A stretch of DNA of 64,000 nucleotides from Anoxybacillus amylolyticus (GTDB lineage: Bacteria; Bacillota; Bacilli; Bacillales; Anoxybacillaceae). The stretch spans positions 368,501 to 432,500 of the forward strand of contig NZ_CP015438.1 of NCBI RefSeq assembly GCF_001634285.1, given 5' to 3'. Below are positions 27,095-35,657 of this stretch, piece after piece (the first letter of the stretch is position 1; every line of letters starts with the position of its first letter). The notes beneath the pieces were generated by a model. That model made no database searches and was not told where the DNA came from. It saw nothing but the letters and a program-made list of their open reading frames with translations. The translations under genes and the position numbers were made by a program.

Positions 27095-27990
27095 TTAACT
27101 AGCCTTTGCATATTGAGTTGGTGTTTGATAATGAAGAACACCTTGTATACGTTGGTGGTTGTAATAGCGAATGTAATCATGAATGAGCTGTGTTGCCTCT
27201 TCCACACTTTTCGTATGTTGCAAATCCTGCTCCATCTCTGTTTTCAGATAGGAGAAAAAGCTTTCTATGCATGCGTTATCAAGCGCATTCGCTTTTCTCG
27301 ACATGCTTGGTGTAATCGAAAATGTATCCATCAGCGTTTTCCATCTTGTTGATCGATAGGGCATTCCTTGATCTGAATGAAGAATTAAGGAATCCTTGAT
27401 GTGTCTGATTTCTAATGCATATAATAGTGAATCTTTCACAAGTTGAACATCGTGTGTTGATGAAATCTGATGCCCGATAATTTCATTGTTGTGTAAATCC
27501 ATAACGGCAGAAACAAATAGTTTTTTATCTTCCACGGCAATTTCTGTGACATCTGTGACCCATTTTTCATTCAAACGTGTCGTGGAAAAGTTTCTTTTTA
27601 ATAGATTTTCATAAATATATCCAGCCGAAGTTGCTTTTTTCACTTTGATGGGTTGTTTTCGTTTCATGCGAGATTGACATTTTCATTCTAATTCTCTCAT
27701 TAGTCGACGTACAACTTTTTCACTTACAGGTAGTTGATATTGATTGTTTCACACGGCGTGAATTTTTCGATATCCATATCTCCCTTTGTGTTCATGGAAA
27801 ATCAAAGAGATATATTCTTTTAATTGTTGGTCTTTCTTAGACTCTTTTCTCTTCTTACCCTTTGTTTTCAAGTATTTGTAGTAACCAGATTTTGAAATCT
27901 GTAGTTTTTCACATATTTTAATGACTGGATATTTTGTTTTGAGCTCGTCTACTATTTTGAACTTCGCCGTCTTCCCTCCCTTTTCAAGAT
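27095..27990 (-). pseudogene. IS3 transposase OrfB, broken by two in-frame stops
   Basis: Read on the minus strand from about 27990, the frame gives KIVDELKTKYPVIKICEKLQ, then HKGRYGYRKIHAV, a TGA (27749-27751), LPVSEKVVRRLMRELE, a second TGA (27683-27685) and KCQSRMKRKQPIKV. The rve/DDE integrase core continues to 27095 (NEKWVTDVTEIAV, HSDQGMPYRS, CIESFFSYLKTE). It starts in the -1 frame relative to OrfA near GAAAAGGGAGGG, the place where IS3 elements normally frameshift. The catalytic half from 27667 remains open but lacks the N-terminal half. Confidence 0.88.
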
Positions 27991-28266
27991 TTGAAGATAC
28001 TTTTTTAAAATTTCATTCTCCATCTCTAATTCTCGTATGATGAAATCCTTGTCCATTTCAGGATGATTTCTAACTTTTCGTTTTAGTCCTACTTCCCCGT
28101 ACATTTCATACGGATCTATCCATTTATAAATATAGTCAGGATCTGTAATCTCAAGATGATGTGCAATGACTTTTACACTCTCTCCCGCCAAGGCTCTTTG
28201 AACGGCTTCCAGCTTCAATTCTGGAGAATAGCTTTTATAAGTTCTTTGTTTTTTCGACATGTTCAT
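27952..28266 (-). CDS. IS3 transposase OrfA (HTH)
   Basis: OrfA (104 aa) is the DNA-binding part of an IS3/IS150-type transposase. It shows the helix-turn-helix YSPELKLEAVQRALAGESVK with EITDPDYIYKWIDPYEMYGE, followed by the leucine-zipper-like RELEMENEILKKYLQILKRE. The ATG follows AAGGAGCCG. Its 3' end overlaps OrfB in the -1 frame. It is intact, but its partner is not. Confidence 0.88.
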   Translation of the reverse strand: MNMSKKQRTYKSYSPELKLEAVQRALAGESVKVIAHHLEITDPDYIYKWIDPYEMYGEVGLKRKVRNHPEMDKDFIIRELEMENEILKKYLQILKREGRRRSSK

Positions 28267-28339
28267 CGGCTCCTTCCTGTCTTCTGTATGGACATCTTTT
28301 TCCCGATTTATACATGTCTACTTTTTAAGGCTCACTCCA

Positions 28340-28401
28340 CTGTCACGCCCCGATGTATGCCGAGATTTGTAGAAACAGAGGGTCATGGAATGGCTCTCTG
28401 T
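28340..28401 (+). repeat. Dispersed intergenic repeat, copy 2 (right part, split by IS3)
   Basis: CTGTCACGCCCCGATG, GAGATTTGTAGAAACAGAGG and the ACAGAGGG/CTCTCTGT stem with six T match copy 1. The left part GTGC+CTG lies at 26877-26883 on the other side of the IS. Before insertion this hairpin was probably the asnB terminator. Confidence 0.8.
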
Positions 28402-28489
28402 TTTTTATATGAATGATAAGTACATATGAAGTAGACATATTTTCGCTAAAATAAATTACAGCCATCGATCAAAAAAATATATATTCTAT

Positions 28490-28640
28490 TGAGTGACATG
28501 CTCCCACCACCTACGCTTCGCTTAGAGGTGGGGGCTTCTCAGGTAATCCCATCTCATGACGGGAAGTTGACTGAGCGATCCCCGTGTGTCCCACGGTTCG
28601 AGGACAAGTTAGGCTATTGCTAATCGTTTCATGCCCTCAT
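28490..28640 (-). ncRNA. Putative omega (re)RNA of the IS605 right end
   Basis: TnpB systems use an RNA made from the tnpB 3' end and the element's right end. Here the minus strand after the tnpB stop contains GCTCAGTCAACTTCCCGTCA, GATTACCTGAGAAGCCCCCA and a final stem CCACCT/AGGTGG (28503-28532), the layout known from related IS605 elements. The guide would lie at coordinates just below about 28497. The exact ends are not determined. Confidence 0.45.
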
Positions 28641-29718
28641 GTTTGATATTGATTGCCGCATTGACGTCCCTGTCGCTCTCGAATCCACATTCACAGCGGA
28701 ATGTACGCTCAGAAAGCGATAAAGATTCCTTTACTTGATCGCAACATGAACAAGTTTTAGATGACGGAAACCACTTATCTATTTTGATAAGCTTTTTCCC
28801 TTGCTCCTCTAACTTGTATTGGAGAAATGTCGTGAACATCCCCCAGCCGTTGTCATGAACGCTCTTGCCGAAATTCAGGACTTGCGACATCCCTTTCATG
28901 TTGAGGTTTTCGATGACCACGCAATCATACTGTTTCGCTAATTCGTATGATTTTTTGTGTAGAAAGTCTTTTCGTTGGTTCGCTATTTTCTCATGTAGCT
29001 TCGCTACTTTCAAACGCTGTTTGTGCCAACGATTAGAACCCTTCTTTCGGCGTGATAATATCCGTTGTTCTTTCGCTAATTTTTCCAATGCTTGCCGATA
29101 GAAACGAGGATAATTGGCTCTCTTACCCTCGCTATCGACAAATAAACCATTCATGGAAAAATCAAGCCCAACAACCGTTTGTATTTCTTTGGGGACAGGT
29201 TGATGTTCGTATTCGGTGAGAATAGAAACATAGTATTTTCCTGTTTTTGTTTTCTTGATCGTACAAGCCTTGATGATATGGTGGGCAGGAATCTCCCGAT
29301 GTTGCTTGAACTTGACCCATTTCAGTTTGGGTAACTTGATATAGCCATCTGAAAGTTGAATATTGCCATTGACCACATTTGTGGTGTACGACTGTTTCGC
29401 CTTGCGGTTTTTGAACTTTGGAAATCCAGCACGACCCGAAAAGAAATTTTGAAACGCTTTCTGCAAATTCAATTGGGCGTTTGCTAACGCAAGGCTATCC
29501 ACTTCTTTAAGCCAAGGAAACTCCTTTTTGTACTTGGCAGGGGTCGGAAATGTTTGTTTTTTCAAAGCTTCTTTGTCGTCTTTGAACTTTTCATAAATTT
29601 GTATGCGTTCTTCAAGCATTTTGTTATAAACGAAACGGACACAACCGAAGGTTTTGGCAAGCAGCTGTTCTTGTTCTTTTGTTGGGTACAGACGGAATTT
29701 ATATGATTTGTTTACCAT
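28609..29718 (-). CDS. tnpB: RNA-guided endonuclease TnpB
   Basis: TnpB (369 aa) appears complete. It has an N-terminal helical part (MVNKSYKFRLYPTKEQEQLL, residues 1-20), then a RuvC-like nuclease with Asp in VVGLDFSMNG, Glu in CVVIENLNMKGM and Asp in SDRDVNAAINIKHEG. The zinc finger CSCC...CECG lies between the last two motifs. It is the family ancestral to Cas12, cutting DNA next to a transposon-associated motif under guidance of right-end RNA. No catalytic residue is missing, in contrast to its dead partner TnpA. Confidence 0.92.
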   Translation of the reverse strand: MVNKSYKFRLYPTKEQEQLLAKTFGCVRFVYNKMLEERIQIYEKFKDDKEALKKQTFPTPAKYKKEFPWLKEVDSLALANAQLNLQKAFQNFFSGRAGFPKFKNRKAKQSYTTNVVNGNIQLSDGYIKLPKLKWVKFKQHREIPAHHIIKACTIKKTKTGKYYVSILTEYEHQPVPKEIQTVVGLDFSMNGLFVDSEGKRANYPRFYRQALEKLAKEQRILSRRKKGSNRWHKQRLKVAKLHEKIANQRKDFLHKKSYELAKQYDCVVIENLNMKGMSQVLNFGKSVHDNGWGMFTTFLQYKLEEQGKKLIKIDKWFPSSKTCSCCDQVKESLSLSERTFRCECGFESDRDVNAAINIKHEGMKRLAIA

Positions 29719-29730
29719 ATCGACACCACA

Positions 29731-30115
29731 TCACTTCATCCCTTGATTTTCTATATATTTTTTTATTACTTCAAGGATGGCACCGCCCGTTGTAAACAGG
29801 AAAAAATTTCTTGATCAAAAATATTCTTTTCACTTGCGGAAAATGCTTTTTAATCAGTCGAGAACTTGCACTTTTATAGGCATTGATGAACTTTGATAGT
29901 TCACTATTCGGATGTGCTTTGAACAAAATATGCACATGGTCCATATCGTGATTCCATTCGACCAAGGAAATATTGTAGTTTTTCCCCAATCTCACAAACA
30001 TATCTTTTGCATAGTCAGATATGGTATCATCAATCACTTGTCTGCGATATTTTACAACCAGAACAAGATGATAATACAACAGGAATACTGAATGGTTATT
30101 ATTGTCTAATTTCAT
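29731..30115 (-). pseudogene. IS200-type Y1 transposase TnpA, frameshifted
   Basis: The first 95 or so residues read as TnpA, with the HUH motif in WNHDMDHVHILFKAHPN and FINAYKSASSRLIKKHFPQV. The frame is then lost. In another frame the expected end reappears (SRNFFLFTTGGAILEVIKKY then IENQGMK, stop at 29731), preceded by a TGA at 29815-29817 where Trp is expected. Total length is consistent with a deletion of about 14 bp near KHFPQV. The catalytic tyrosine in KKYIENQ is therefore cut off from the HUH part. tnpB starts 13 nt after the original stop. Confidence 0.85.
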
Positions 30116-30313
30116 TGATAAAACAACCTTTCATTTTTCTAAGACTGATTATATCATAACACAAAAAAGAAACAACTCATACCTACGCCTCACCGAAATT
30201 CATCTCCCACTTTCACTTCGTTTAGAAGTGGGAGACTTCTTTCGGAAAGATGTTAAAACGTATGAAAAGTTGTTAATATAAAAGTAAATTCATAGATAAG
30301 AAGGTGTTGTGCG

Positions 30314-32416
30314 ATGTTCGTTGGCAGAAATGATTTATGCCCTTGTGGAAGCGGAAAAAAGTATAAAAAATGTTGCATGAACAAAGATCGAGTGACGGAA
30401 ATCAGCCGCGTTCGGCAAGAGCGGTTTTTTCAGTTAAAGACGGAACTGATTGAAAAGATCCAAGGGTTTTTAGGAGAAAAATTGTCTTTCTTTGAACATT
30501 ACAATGTCAAAAAAGCGTTTCATCGCGAGTTGAAACCGTTGAAAAACAAGGACAGGCTCGAGCATTTTCTCCCTGTGTGGTCGGTGCTGTTTTATCGCTA
30601 CAAAAACGGCTTGCGCGGGATTGAATGGTTTTATGAAGAAAACAAAGGGAAACTAAGTAACGAAGAGCGCAACATGGTCGAAACATGGATGGCGCTCGTT
30701 CCGCGGCTTGTGCAAATCGTCGACAAGGAAGAAGCAGGAGTCATTGTCGAAGATCGTTTTACGTCCCAGCAGCTGTTTATGCCGTTTTGTGAAACGATGT
30801 ATGAGGCTGTTCCGTGGGGCGGGATATTTAGTTTTATTGAGCCGTTTGGCGAAGGGCATTATATTCACGGATTGACGTTTATTGAAAGCCCTGATGGGGT
30901 AGAGCGAGCGTATAAGCAAATCATTCAGCGGTTGGCGGAAACAGGCGCCTCGTATGAGCAAGTCGTGTTTACGTCCTTTTTCGCTATTTTGGACCATATG
31001 ATAGGTGATCCTCCTTCAGGAAAAAAGATAAAAAAGGAGAGGGTTACACTACATTATCATGTGAACGATGTGAAACAGCTGACTCGTTCCCTTCTTGAAA
31101 AAAATGTGATCATCATTGATGAGGAATCGGATGGCTATATTGAGCTCAGTCTTGTTGGACAGGAAGTCAAATACGAAGATAATGTGGTAGATGGCCCTAT
31201 TTACATTCGGCAAGTGTTTGGATATATCGATATCGAAAACAACAAGCTTCGTTTTCAATCGCTCGATGTAGACGCAACGGATCGCTTTAAGCAGTTGATG
31301 AGTGAAGAGCGTGTGCCTTTGATAAAGGAAACGGCCGATAAAGTGGATGTGCCAGAAGGGGTAGAACTTGCGACATATGCCGTTCATGTAGCGGATGGCA
31401 TCCCTTCTTACATGGGAGCGATAGCGCAAGAGATGGTGCTTGCTTACGAATCGTTGCATCGCCCTGTACTCGATGGGAAAACGCCGATGGAATGGTTAGA
31501 AAGTGGATCGTTGGAGCGCGTCGAGCGATGGCTGCGGCAGCGGGAATATGCAAGCTTTATGGCCTTTGCTTCGAAAACAGGGGGCATCACACCGGATTAT
31601 AATTCGATTCGCCGCAAGTTGCGCTTGCCTCTCTCTCCGTTCGTTACACTCGGAGAAGGACGCCAGAGCCGCATGCATACATTAAAACCATTAGAGCATA
31701 CAAGTCATTCGCATTTACAAATGCCGTTTGATTGGGCGGCATACTTTTTCGGCAGCGACTTACTCGCATTTTTTGAAGAAAAAGCAGTAGGGAAGTCCGC
31801 GGAAACGCAACAAAAATATCGAGTAGGAATTGCCGTGCTGGCTGATTATTTCAAAACGAAACACTATGCATCGTGGGAGGAAGTGAGCGAAAACGACTGG
31901 CATGAGTGTATCGTCTACTTTTATTTGAAAACGTATCGCGATATTAGCGTCCACCAAGCAAAACGATTCATCTCGACGTGCAAAGCGTTCGCCAAATGGC
32001 TCGATCGAAAATATGGGACAGAGCATGCACAATCTGTATCGAAAATCACGCAAGAAACCGAGGAAGAGGTGTATCAAGCCATCCGTCTGTTTGACAAGTA
32101 CCAACCGTATTGGTCTAGAAAAAATCCGATATGGTCGGTGGTAAGGAACCTACCGCGCGAGAAGCACGTATACCAAATCGTTTCTGTTTCTTCTACAGTG
32201 ATGCTGCGCGCGATTGACACGAATGATACGCATCGCATAAACATCCCCCCATCTTTGCGTGGATTCATGAAAAAGGGAATGTTTATCGTATGTTCGTTGA
32301 TGTACACGGAAGATGGGAAAAGGATGATTCACTACGTAGATACTGTCTTTCCGGAAGCCGCTGCAGCATACATGCCGGCATATATACAAGAGAAAAAACG
32401 ATTGCCAATAAATTAG
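30314..32416 (+). CDS. Large SEC-C motif protein with helical C-terminal segment
   Basis: This is a 700-residue soluble protein. Residues 4-22 are a SEC-C zinc motif (GRNDLCPCGSGKKYKKCC), as at the end of SecA and in many protein-interaction modules. The middle (about 25-480) is not recognised. Around residues 485-575 (TQQKYRVGIAVLADYFKTKH, then AKRFISTCKAFAKWLDRKYG) it resembles the helical core-binding (SAM-like) domain of tyrosine recombinases, but no catalytic recombinase domain follows. The last 90 residues look like a beta-rich domain. It has its own terminator. A 3' remnant of a second copy lies at 24641-24713. The function is unknown. Confidence 0.8.
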   Translation: MFVGRNDLCPCGSGKKYKKCCMNKDRVTEISRVRQERFFQLKTELIEKIQGFLGEKLSFFEHYNVKKAFHRELKPLKNKDRLEHFLPVWSVLFYRYKNGLRGIEWFYEENKGKLSNEERNMVETWMALVPRLVQIVDKEEAGVIVEDRFTSQQLFMPFCETMYEAVPWGGIFSFIEPFGEGHYIHGLTFIESPDGVERAYKQIIQRLAETGASYEQVVFTSFFAILDHMIGDPPSGKKIKKERVTLHYHVNDVKQLTRSLLEKNVIIIDEESDGYIELSLVGQEVKYEDNVVDGPIYIRQVFGYIDIENNKLRFQSLDVDATDRFKQLMSEERVPLIKETADKVDVPEGVELATYAVHVADGIPSYMGAIAQEMVLAYESLHRPVLDGKTPMEWLESGSLERVERWLRQREYASFMAFASKTGGITPDYNSIRRKLRLPLSPFVTLGEGRQSRMHTLKPLEHTSHSHLQMPFDWAAYFFGSDLLAFFEEKAVGKSAETQQKYRVGIAVLADYFKTKHYASWEEVSENDWHECIVYFYLKTYRDISVHQAKRFISTCKAFAKWLDRKYGTEHAQSVSKITQETEEEVYQAIRLFDKYQPYWSRKNPIWSVVRNLPREKHVYQIVSVSSTVMLRAIDTNDTHRINIPPSLRGFMKKGMFIVCSLMYTEDGKRMIHYVDTVFPEAAAAYMPAYIQEKKRLPIN

Positions 32417-32428
32417 TGGGATTGTGGC

Positions 32429-32460
32429 AAAGCGGGCAAATGGCTTTGCCCGCTTTTTTT
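32429..32460 (+). terminator. Terminator after the SEC-C gene
   Basis: AAGCGGGCAAA and TTTGCCCGCTT form a perfect stem with a TGGC loop and a T run. Confidence 0.92.
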
Positions 32461-32616
32461 AAGGCTTTCTGTATAATTGAGCCACTTTTCTTACGGCGTG
32501 CAGTTATTTCTGCGCAGCGTTCTGGTTTTATGGAACATCTGTTTCTGCACAGACTGGATGAGAACGTGGGCATGCCTGCCAGCGAGCTCACTATCGGCTC
32601 GCTGGCAGCTGTCCAT

Positions 32617-33255
32617 TTAGTCTTCATCGCTTGCGAAAAAGCGTAAAATGTAAATGAACAGGTTAATGAAGTCGAGATAAATGTTGACGACAATCATTGG
32701 AATGTCTGCTTCGCTGAAGCCGTAGCGAACGAGGCGGTTAATGTCATAAATCGTAAAGCCAAGGAAAAGCAAGATGCCTAAAGCGGCAATCCCCATTTGT
32801 CCGACGCTCGAAAACGGAATAAACCATTGGATGAGTAATAAACCAAGCAACGCAAACGCCCCAAGCGTGAGAAAGCCGCCGAGGAACGAAAAATCTTCTT
32901 TTGTTTTTGCCGCGTAAAGAGCGACGCCGGAAAACGAAATCACTGCTAAAGCAAACGCTTTAAAGACAGCGTCAGCCCCAATAATGGAAACGTAGTGGCC
33001 GATAACCGGAGCTAACGTTGCGCCGGAAATGAACATAAACGCAAACATAAGCGAATAGCCGACCGCTTTTTGGCGGCGAGCAAAAATCATCACAAGCAAC
33101 AAAACTATTTCAAGTATAGAAAGCGGCAAATACCAAGCAACGGAAATAGATTGCCCCACATATAGCCCCGCTGTTGCTACTGCTAACGCGGCGAAAAAGG
33201 CAACAACCAGCTTCGCTACAGGACTTCGCGATGGATAAACGACCGATGAATTCAT
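32617..33255 (-). CDS. Bax inhibitor-1 family membrane protein (YetJ-like)
   Basis: This 212-residue protein has seven hydrophobic helices and belongs to the BI-1 family, of which B. subtilis YetJ is a pH-dependent calcium leak channel. The two aspartates forming the pH sensor in YetJ have counterparts in GFTIYDINRLVRYG and VVNIYLDFINLFIYILRFF. The start ATG follows AAAGGAGGGAAAAG. It is monocistronic and transcribed toward the SEC-C terminator. A physiological role is not evident from the neighbours. Confidence 0.85.
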   Translation of the reverse strand: MNSSVVYPSRSPVAKLVVAFFAALAVATAGLYVGQSISVAWYLPLSILEIVLLLVMIFARRQKAVGYSLMFAFMFISGATLAPVIGHYVSIIGADAVFKAFALAVISFSGVALYAAKTKEDFSFLGGFLTLGAFALLGLLLIQWFIPFSSVGQMGIAALGILLFLGFTIYDINRLVRYGFSEADIPMIVVNIYLDFINLFIYILRFFASDED

Positions 33256-33412
33256 TTCTTTTCCCTCCTTTGTTAATTACAAGAAGTTGTCTCTTTCAGT
33301 GTAGCAAACCAGACTATTTTTGTCACGGTTCCGAAGGCAGTAATTATTCTTCCGAAAATAAACAGAAGAAGCGGAGCACGCTATTGTACTTTTACTGTTC
33401 TTTTACCGTTTG

Positions 33413-33444
33413 TTTACATTTCCGTAACTTTACTATGTTATAAT
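33413..33444 (+). promoter_or_regulatory. Promoter of the EAL gene
   Basis: A perfect TATAAT at 33439-33444 is preceded by TTTACA at 33413-33418. Spacing is 20 nt, or 17 nt to the alternative TGTTAT, so the exact pairing is unsure. Confidence 0.5.
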
Positions 33445-33484
33445 AGTCAAACAAAGTGCGGCGAGGGAAAGGAAGTGTGGTGAG

Positions 33485-34279
33485 TTGACGCAGCAAGAAG
33501 AGTTTTATTCGATTTTAGCAACAGGAGAGCTCACGGCATATTATCAGCCGATTGTGTCGCTTTCCGACGGGCGCATTTATGGATACGAAGCATTGGCACG
33601 TGGTCCAGCGTCCAGTCAGTTGGCGATGCCGGACCAATTATGGGCAGTGGCGGAAAAAGAACAGCGGCTGTATGCGCTTGAAACGTTGGCACGGAAGCGG
33701 GCGATTGAAGGATTTGCTCCCGCAAATCCAGCTTGGAAGCTATTTATTAATTTGAACGCCAACGTCATTTATGATCCACAGTTTACGCCAGGACAGACAT
33801 TGTCGTTATTGGAAATGCAAGGATTGACGCCGCAACAAATTGTTTTTGAGATTACAGAACGCCAGTCGATTGCGGACTTTACGGCGTTCAAACAGGCGCT
33901 TAGCCATTACCGTTGCCAAGGGTATAAAATCGCGATTGATGATGCGGGAGCGGGCTATTCATCGCTGCAAGCGATCGCCGAATTGCGCCCTGATTATATT
34001 AAAATCGACCGCTCGATTATTCGCGGAATTGACCGCGATGACATAAAAGCGATTTTGTTAGAAACGATGGCGATATTTGCAAGGAAAATTGGCTGCCAAC
34101 TAGTCGCCGAAGGAATCGAAACATTAGCGGAACTAGATGTCGTCACCGCGCTTGGCGTACCGCTCGGTCAAGGGTATGTCTTTGCTAGGCCGCAACCAGA
34201 GTTGAGGCCTATTTCAGCTGAAATCTTGCTCTGGTGGACAGGAATCAGGAAACATTTAGGTGTTGAAGCAAGTGGATAA
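33485..34279 (+). CDS. EAL-domain cyclic-di-GMP phosphodiesterase
   Basis: This is a 264-residue stand-alone EAL domain. Metal and catalytic residues expected for hydrolysis of c-di-GMP to pGpG are present: Glu in YEALARGP, Asn in INLNANV, Glu in FEITERQ, the Asp pair in AIDDAGAGYSS, Lys in DYIKID, Glu in VAEGIET and GQGYVFARP. No GGDEF, PAS or membrane segment is seen, so it acts in the cytoplasm. It starts with TTG at 33485, about 10 nt after AAAGGAAG. Activity is likely but loop 6 (DDAGAG) deviates slightly from DDFGTG. Confidence 0.88.
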   Translation: MTQQEEFYSILATGELTAYYQPIVSLSDGRIYGYEALARGPASSQLAMPDQLWAVAEKEQRLYALETLARKRAIEGFAPANPAWKLFINLNANVIYDPQFTPGQTLSLLEMQGLTPQQIVFEITERQSIADFTAFKQALSHYRCQGYKIAIDDAGAGYSSLQAIAELRPDYIKIDRSIIRGIDRDDIKAILLETMAIFARKIGCQLVAEGIETLAELDVVTALGVPLGQGYVFARPQPELRPISAEILLWWTGIRKHLGVEASG

Positions 34280-34700
34280 AGTGCTTTATGATGCGTGAAT
34301 GAAGGATGTGTTTTCTTGTAATCGTTAAAAATACGATGGATAAGAATGTTTGCCGGATTTAAAGTCGTTTCGATTAGTTAGGCGCATATCCGTTACGCTA
34401 TGTAGTTCGTACACATCGGGTATGTCTTTTTTAGATTCATCTTGTGGGATAAACTAAAAAATTGTGAATTTTTAAATATAAGAGGGGAGGGATTATATAT
34501 CGCGCGTTTCCCAGTCATGGTTCGACTACAAGTATTGTCGTGATTCTATTTTTGCTTGTTGCCATAGTTTACGGTTGCAGGAAAAAATAAAGAGAGAGAC
34601 TATACATATTTTTTCTTTCGTTATGCCTAGCAGTCGGCTGGTTTATGGTTTATCTTGGTGGCAAATGGTATAGCAAAGGAGCCCCTTTAAGGAGCCCCTT
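34280..34700 (+). other. Region between EAL gene and collagen-like gene
   Basis: No complete gene with a normal start. It contains two short hydrophobic reading frames discussed below and, just before the collagen gene's end, two direct copies of AAGGAGCCCC that can form short hairpins and may end transcription. Confidence 0.5.
34495..34590 (+). pseudogene. YjcZ-like small membrane peptide frame without normal start
   Basis: The frame reads YRAFPSHGSTTSIVVILFLL then VAIVYGCRKK and stops at 34590. The hydrophobic segment resembles the short sporulation-associated YjcZ-type peptides. A strong GAGGGGAGGG lies at the correct place, but the codon there is ATA (34495), not ATG. It is either a dead gene or one using an unusual start. 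In the same frame after the stop a second hydrophobic stretch (FFLSLCLAVGWFMVYLGGKW) runs to about 34703, also without a normal start at its beginning. Confidence 0.4.
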
Positions 34701-35474
34701 TTAATTAATAGCCACTCCAGCACTCGCGTAGCCTGTCACTGTAGTAGCGATGGAAAGACCAGAGGTTGTAATGGAAAATACCATGAGTAATCGAGATCCT
34801 GCATTAACGGTTTCTGTTAAATTGGTGACTATTCCACTAGCATTTTGCAATAGAGTCAGTGGGAAGGAAATGTTTGGTGATAATGTAACGAGAGTGCTTG
34901 GGATAGCAGTAAATATATTACTAGAAGGTGAGTTAGAAATATAAAGTTGTGCTCTGATTGTGGCTGTTCCTAAAAGCGCAAGGCTAGATATGGCATTAAA
35001 ATTAGCCGTTACTGCTGTAATTGTCCCGTCGCGTGGAACGGTAAAGGTGAAATTAGCTAAACCTCCACTACTTAAGAGCGAAGAAAGATCGATTGTATTC
35101 CCTAGCAAACTAACATTGGAAACGGAGTTACCAAAACCGATTAAACCTGTTGTATTTGCTAAACCAGCAGCAGTAGCTGCTAACGTAATAATACCTCCTG
35201 ATGCAAACGGAATAATGGCACTAGCCCCCGTTGGTCCTGTTGGTCCCGTCGGTCCTGTTGGTCCTGTTGGTCCAGTAGATCCCGTAGGTCCCGTCGATCC
35301 AGTAGATCCCGTAGGTCCCGTCGATCCAGTAGGTCCCGTCGGTCCCGTCGGTCCAGTAGGTCCCGTCGGTCCCGTCGATCCAGTAGGTCCCGTCGGTCCG
35401 GTCATGCCAGCGCCTAAAACTTTAACGGTTTGTATCAGTCCTTGGCAAGTGATACATTTGATTTTATTAGGCAT
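34701..35474 (-). CDS. Collagen-like spore surface protein with BclB-type C-terminal domain
   Basis: This 257-residue protein begins [21 protein letters not shown] run of 20 G-X-T triplets follows (mostly GPT, some GST), then a hydrophobic beta-rich domain ([19 protein letters not shown] and [18 protein letters not shown]) of the type found at the end of BclB-like exosporium proteins. It should form a trimeric triple-helical stalk with a globular head. Thr residues in GPT repeats are the usual O-glycan sites. The ATG at 35474 follows GGGGGAAAG. The frame upstream to 35540 lacks a ribosome site. Upstream CATATTATA resembles a SigK -10, but its AC partner is 18 rather than 16 nt away. Confidence 0.85.
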   Translation of the reverse strand: MPNKIKCITCQGLIQTVKVLGAGMTGPTGPTGSTGPTGPTGPTGPTGPTGSTGPTGSTGSTGPTGSTGPTGPTGPTGPTGPTGASAIIPFASGGIITLAATAAGLANTTGLIGFGNSVSNVSLLGNTIDLSSLLSSGGLANFTFTVPRDGTITAVTANFNAISSLALLGTATIRAQLYISNSPSSNIFTAIPSTLVTLSPNISFPLTLLQNASGIVTNLTETVNAGSRLLMVFSITTSGLSIATTVTGYASAGVAIN

Positions 35475-35657
35475 TTTCTTTCCCCCATTTAATATATAAG
35501 TTGCAACAAAGAATTTCCGATTTTTCGTTTCTGCTTTCATCTCAACACGAGTTGATATGGTATAATATGGAAGGTGTTAAGCTCGATGTAAACCAAAATT
35601 TCAAATAGTTCCGAAAGAAGTTTCTCATTTCAAAGAGAGTCAAGAGGAAGTAGCTCA

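Larger units (their letters stand above)
26884..28339 (-). mobile_element. IS3-family element (IS150-like), degenerate
   Basis: The boundaries come from 25-bp imperfect inverted repeats: TG...AAAAGTAGACA on the left (26884-26908), and the complement of ...TGTCTACTTTTT...CA on the right ending at 28339. Both sides are flanked by the direct repeat CTG (26881-26883 and 28340-28342). Length is 1456 bp. It carries orfA intact and orfB with two in-frame TGA stops, so it cannot move on its own. Removing it restores GTGCCTGTCACGCCCCGA, the start of the dispersed repeat, which confirms the ends. Confidence 0.88.
28497..30245 (-). mobile_element. IS200/IS605-type element with intact TnpB, broken TnpA
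   Basis: Two subterminal hairpins bound the element: CCACCT/AGGTGG at 28503-28532 and TCTCCCACTT/AAGTGGGAGA at 30203-30235. The latter sits inside an outer CCGAAA/TTTCGG pair, 30193-30245. Between them, on the minus strand, lie tnpA then tnpB. There are no terminal inverted repeats or target duplication, as expected for Y1 single-strand transposition. The precise cleavage sites are approximate. Confidence 0.75.

Noticed and set aside
27683-27751. Reassigned or read-through TGA codons in the IS3 transposase
   Set aside because: Stop codons elsewhere in the window use TGA normally (for example nuoI, nuoJ, rbsR), and no recoding structure was seen. Ordinary decay is simpler.
34960-35499. Plus-strand frame rich in PVGPVGP opposite the collagen-like gene
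   Set aside because: Shadow of the GPT repeats. The minus-strand frame has a ribosome site, a family C-terminal domain and a sensible start.
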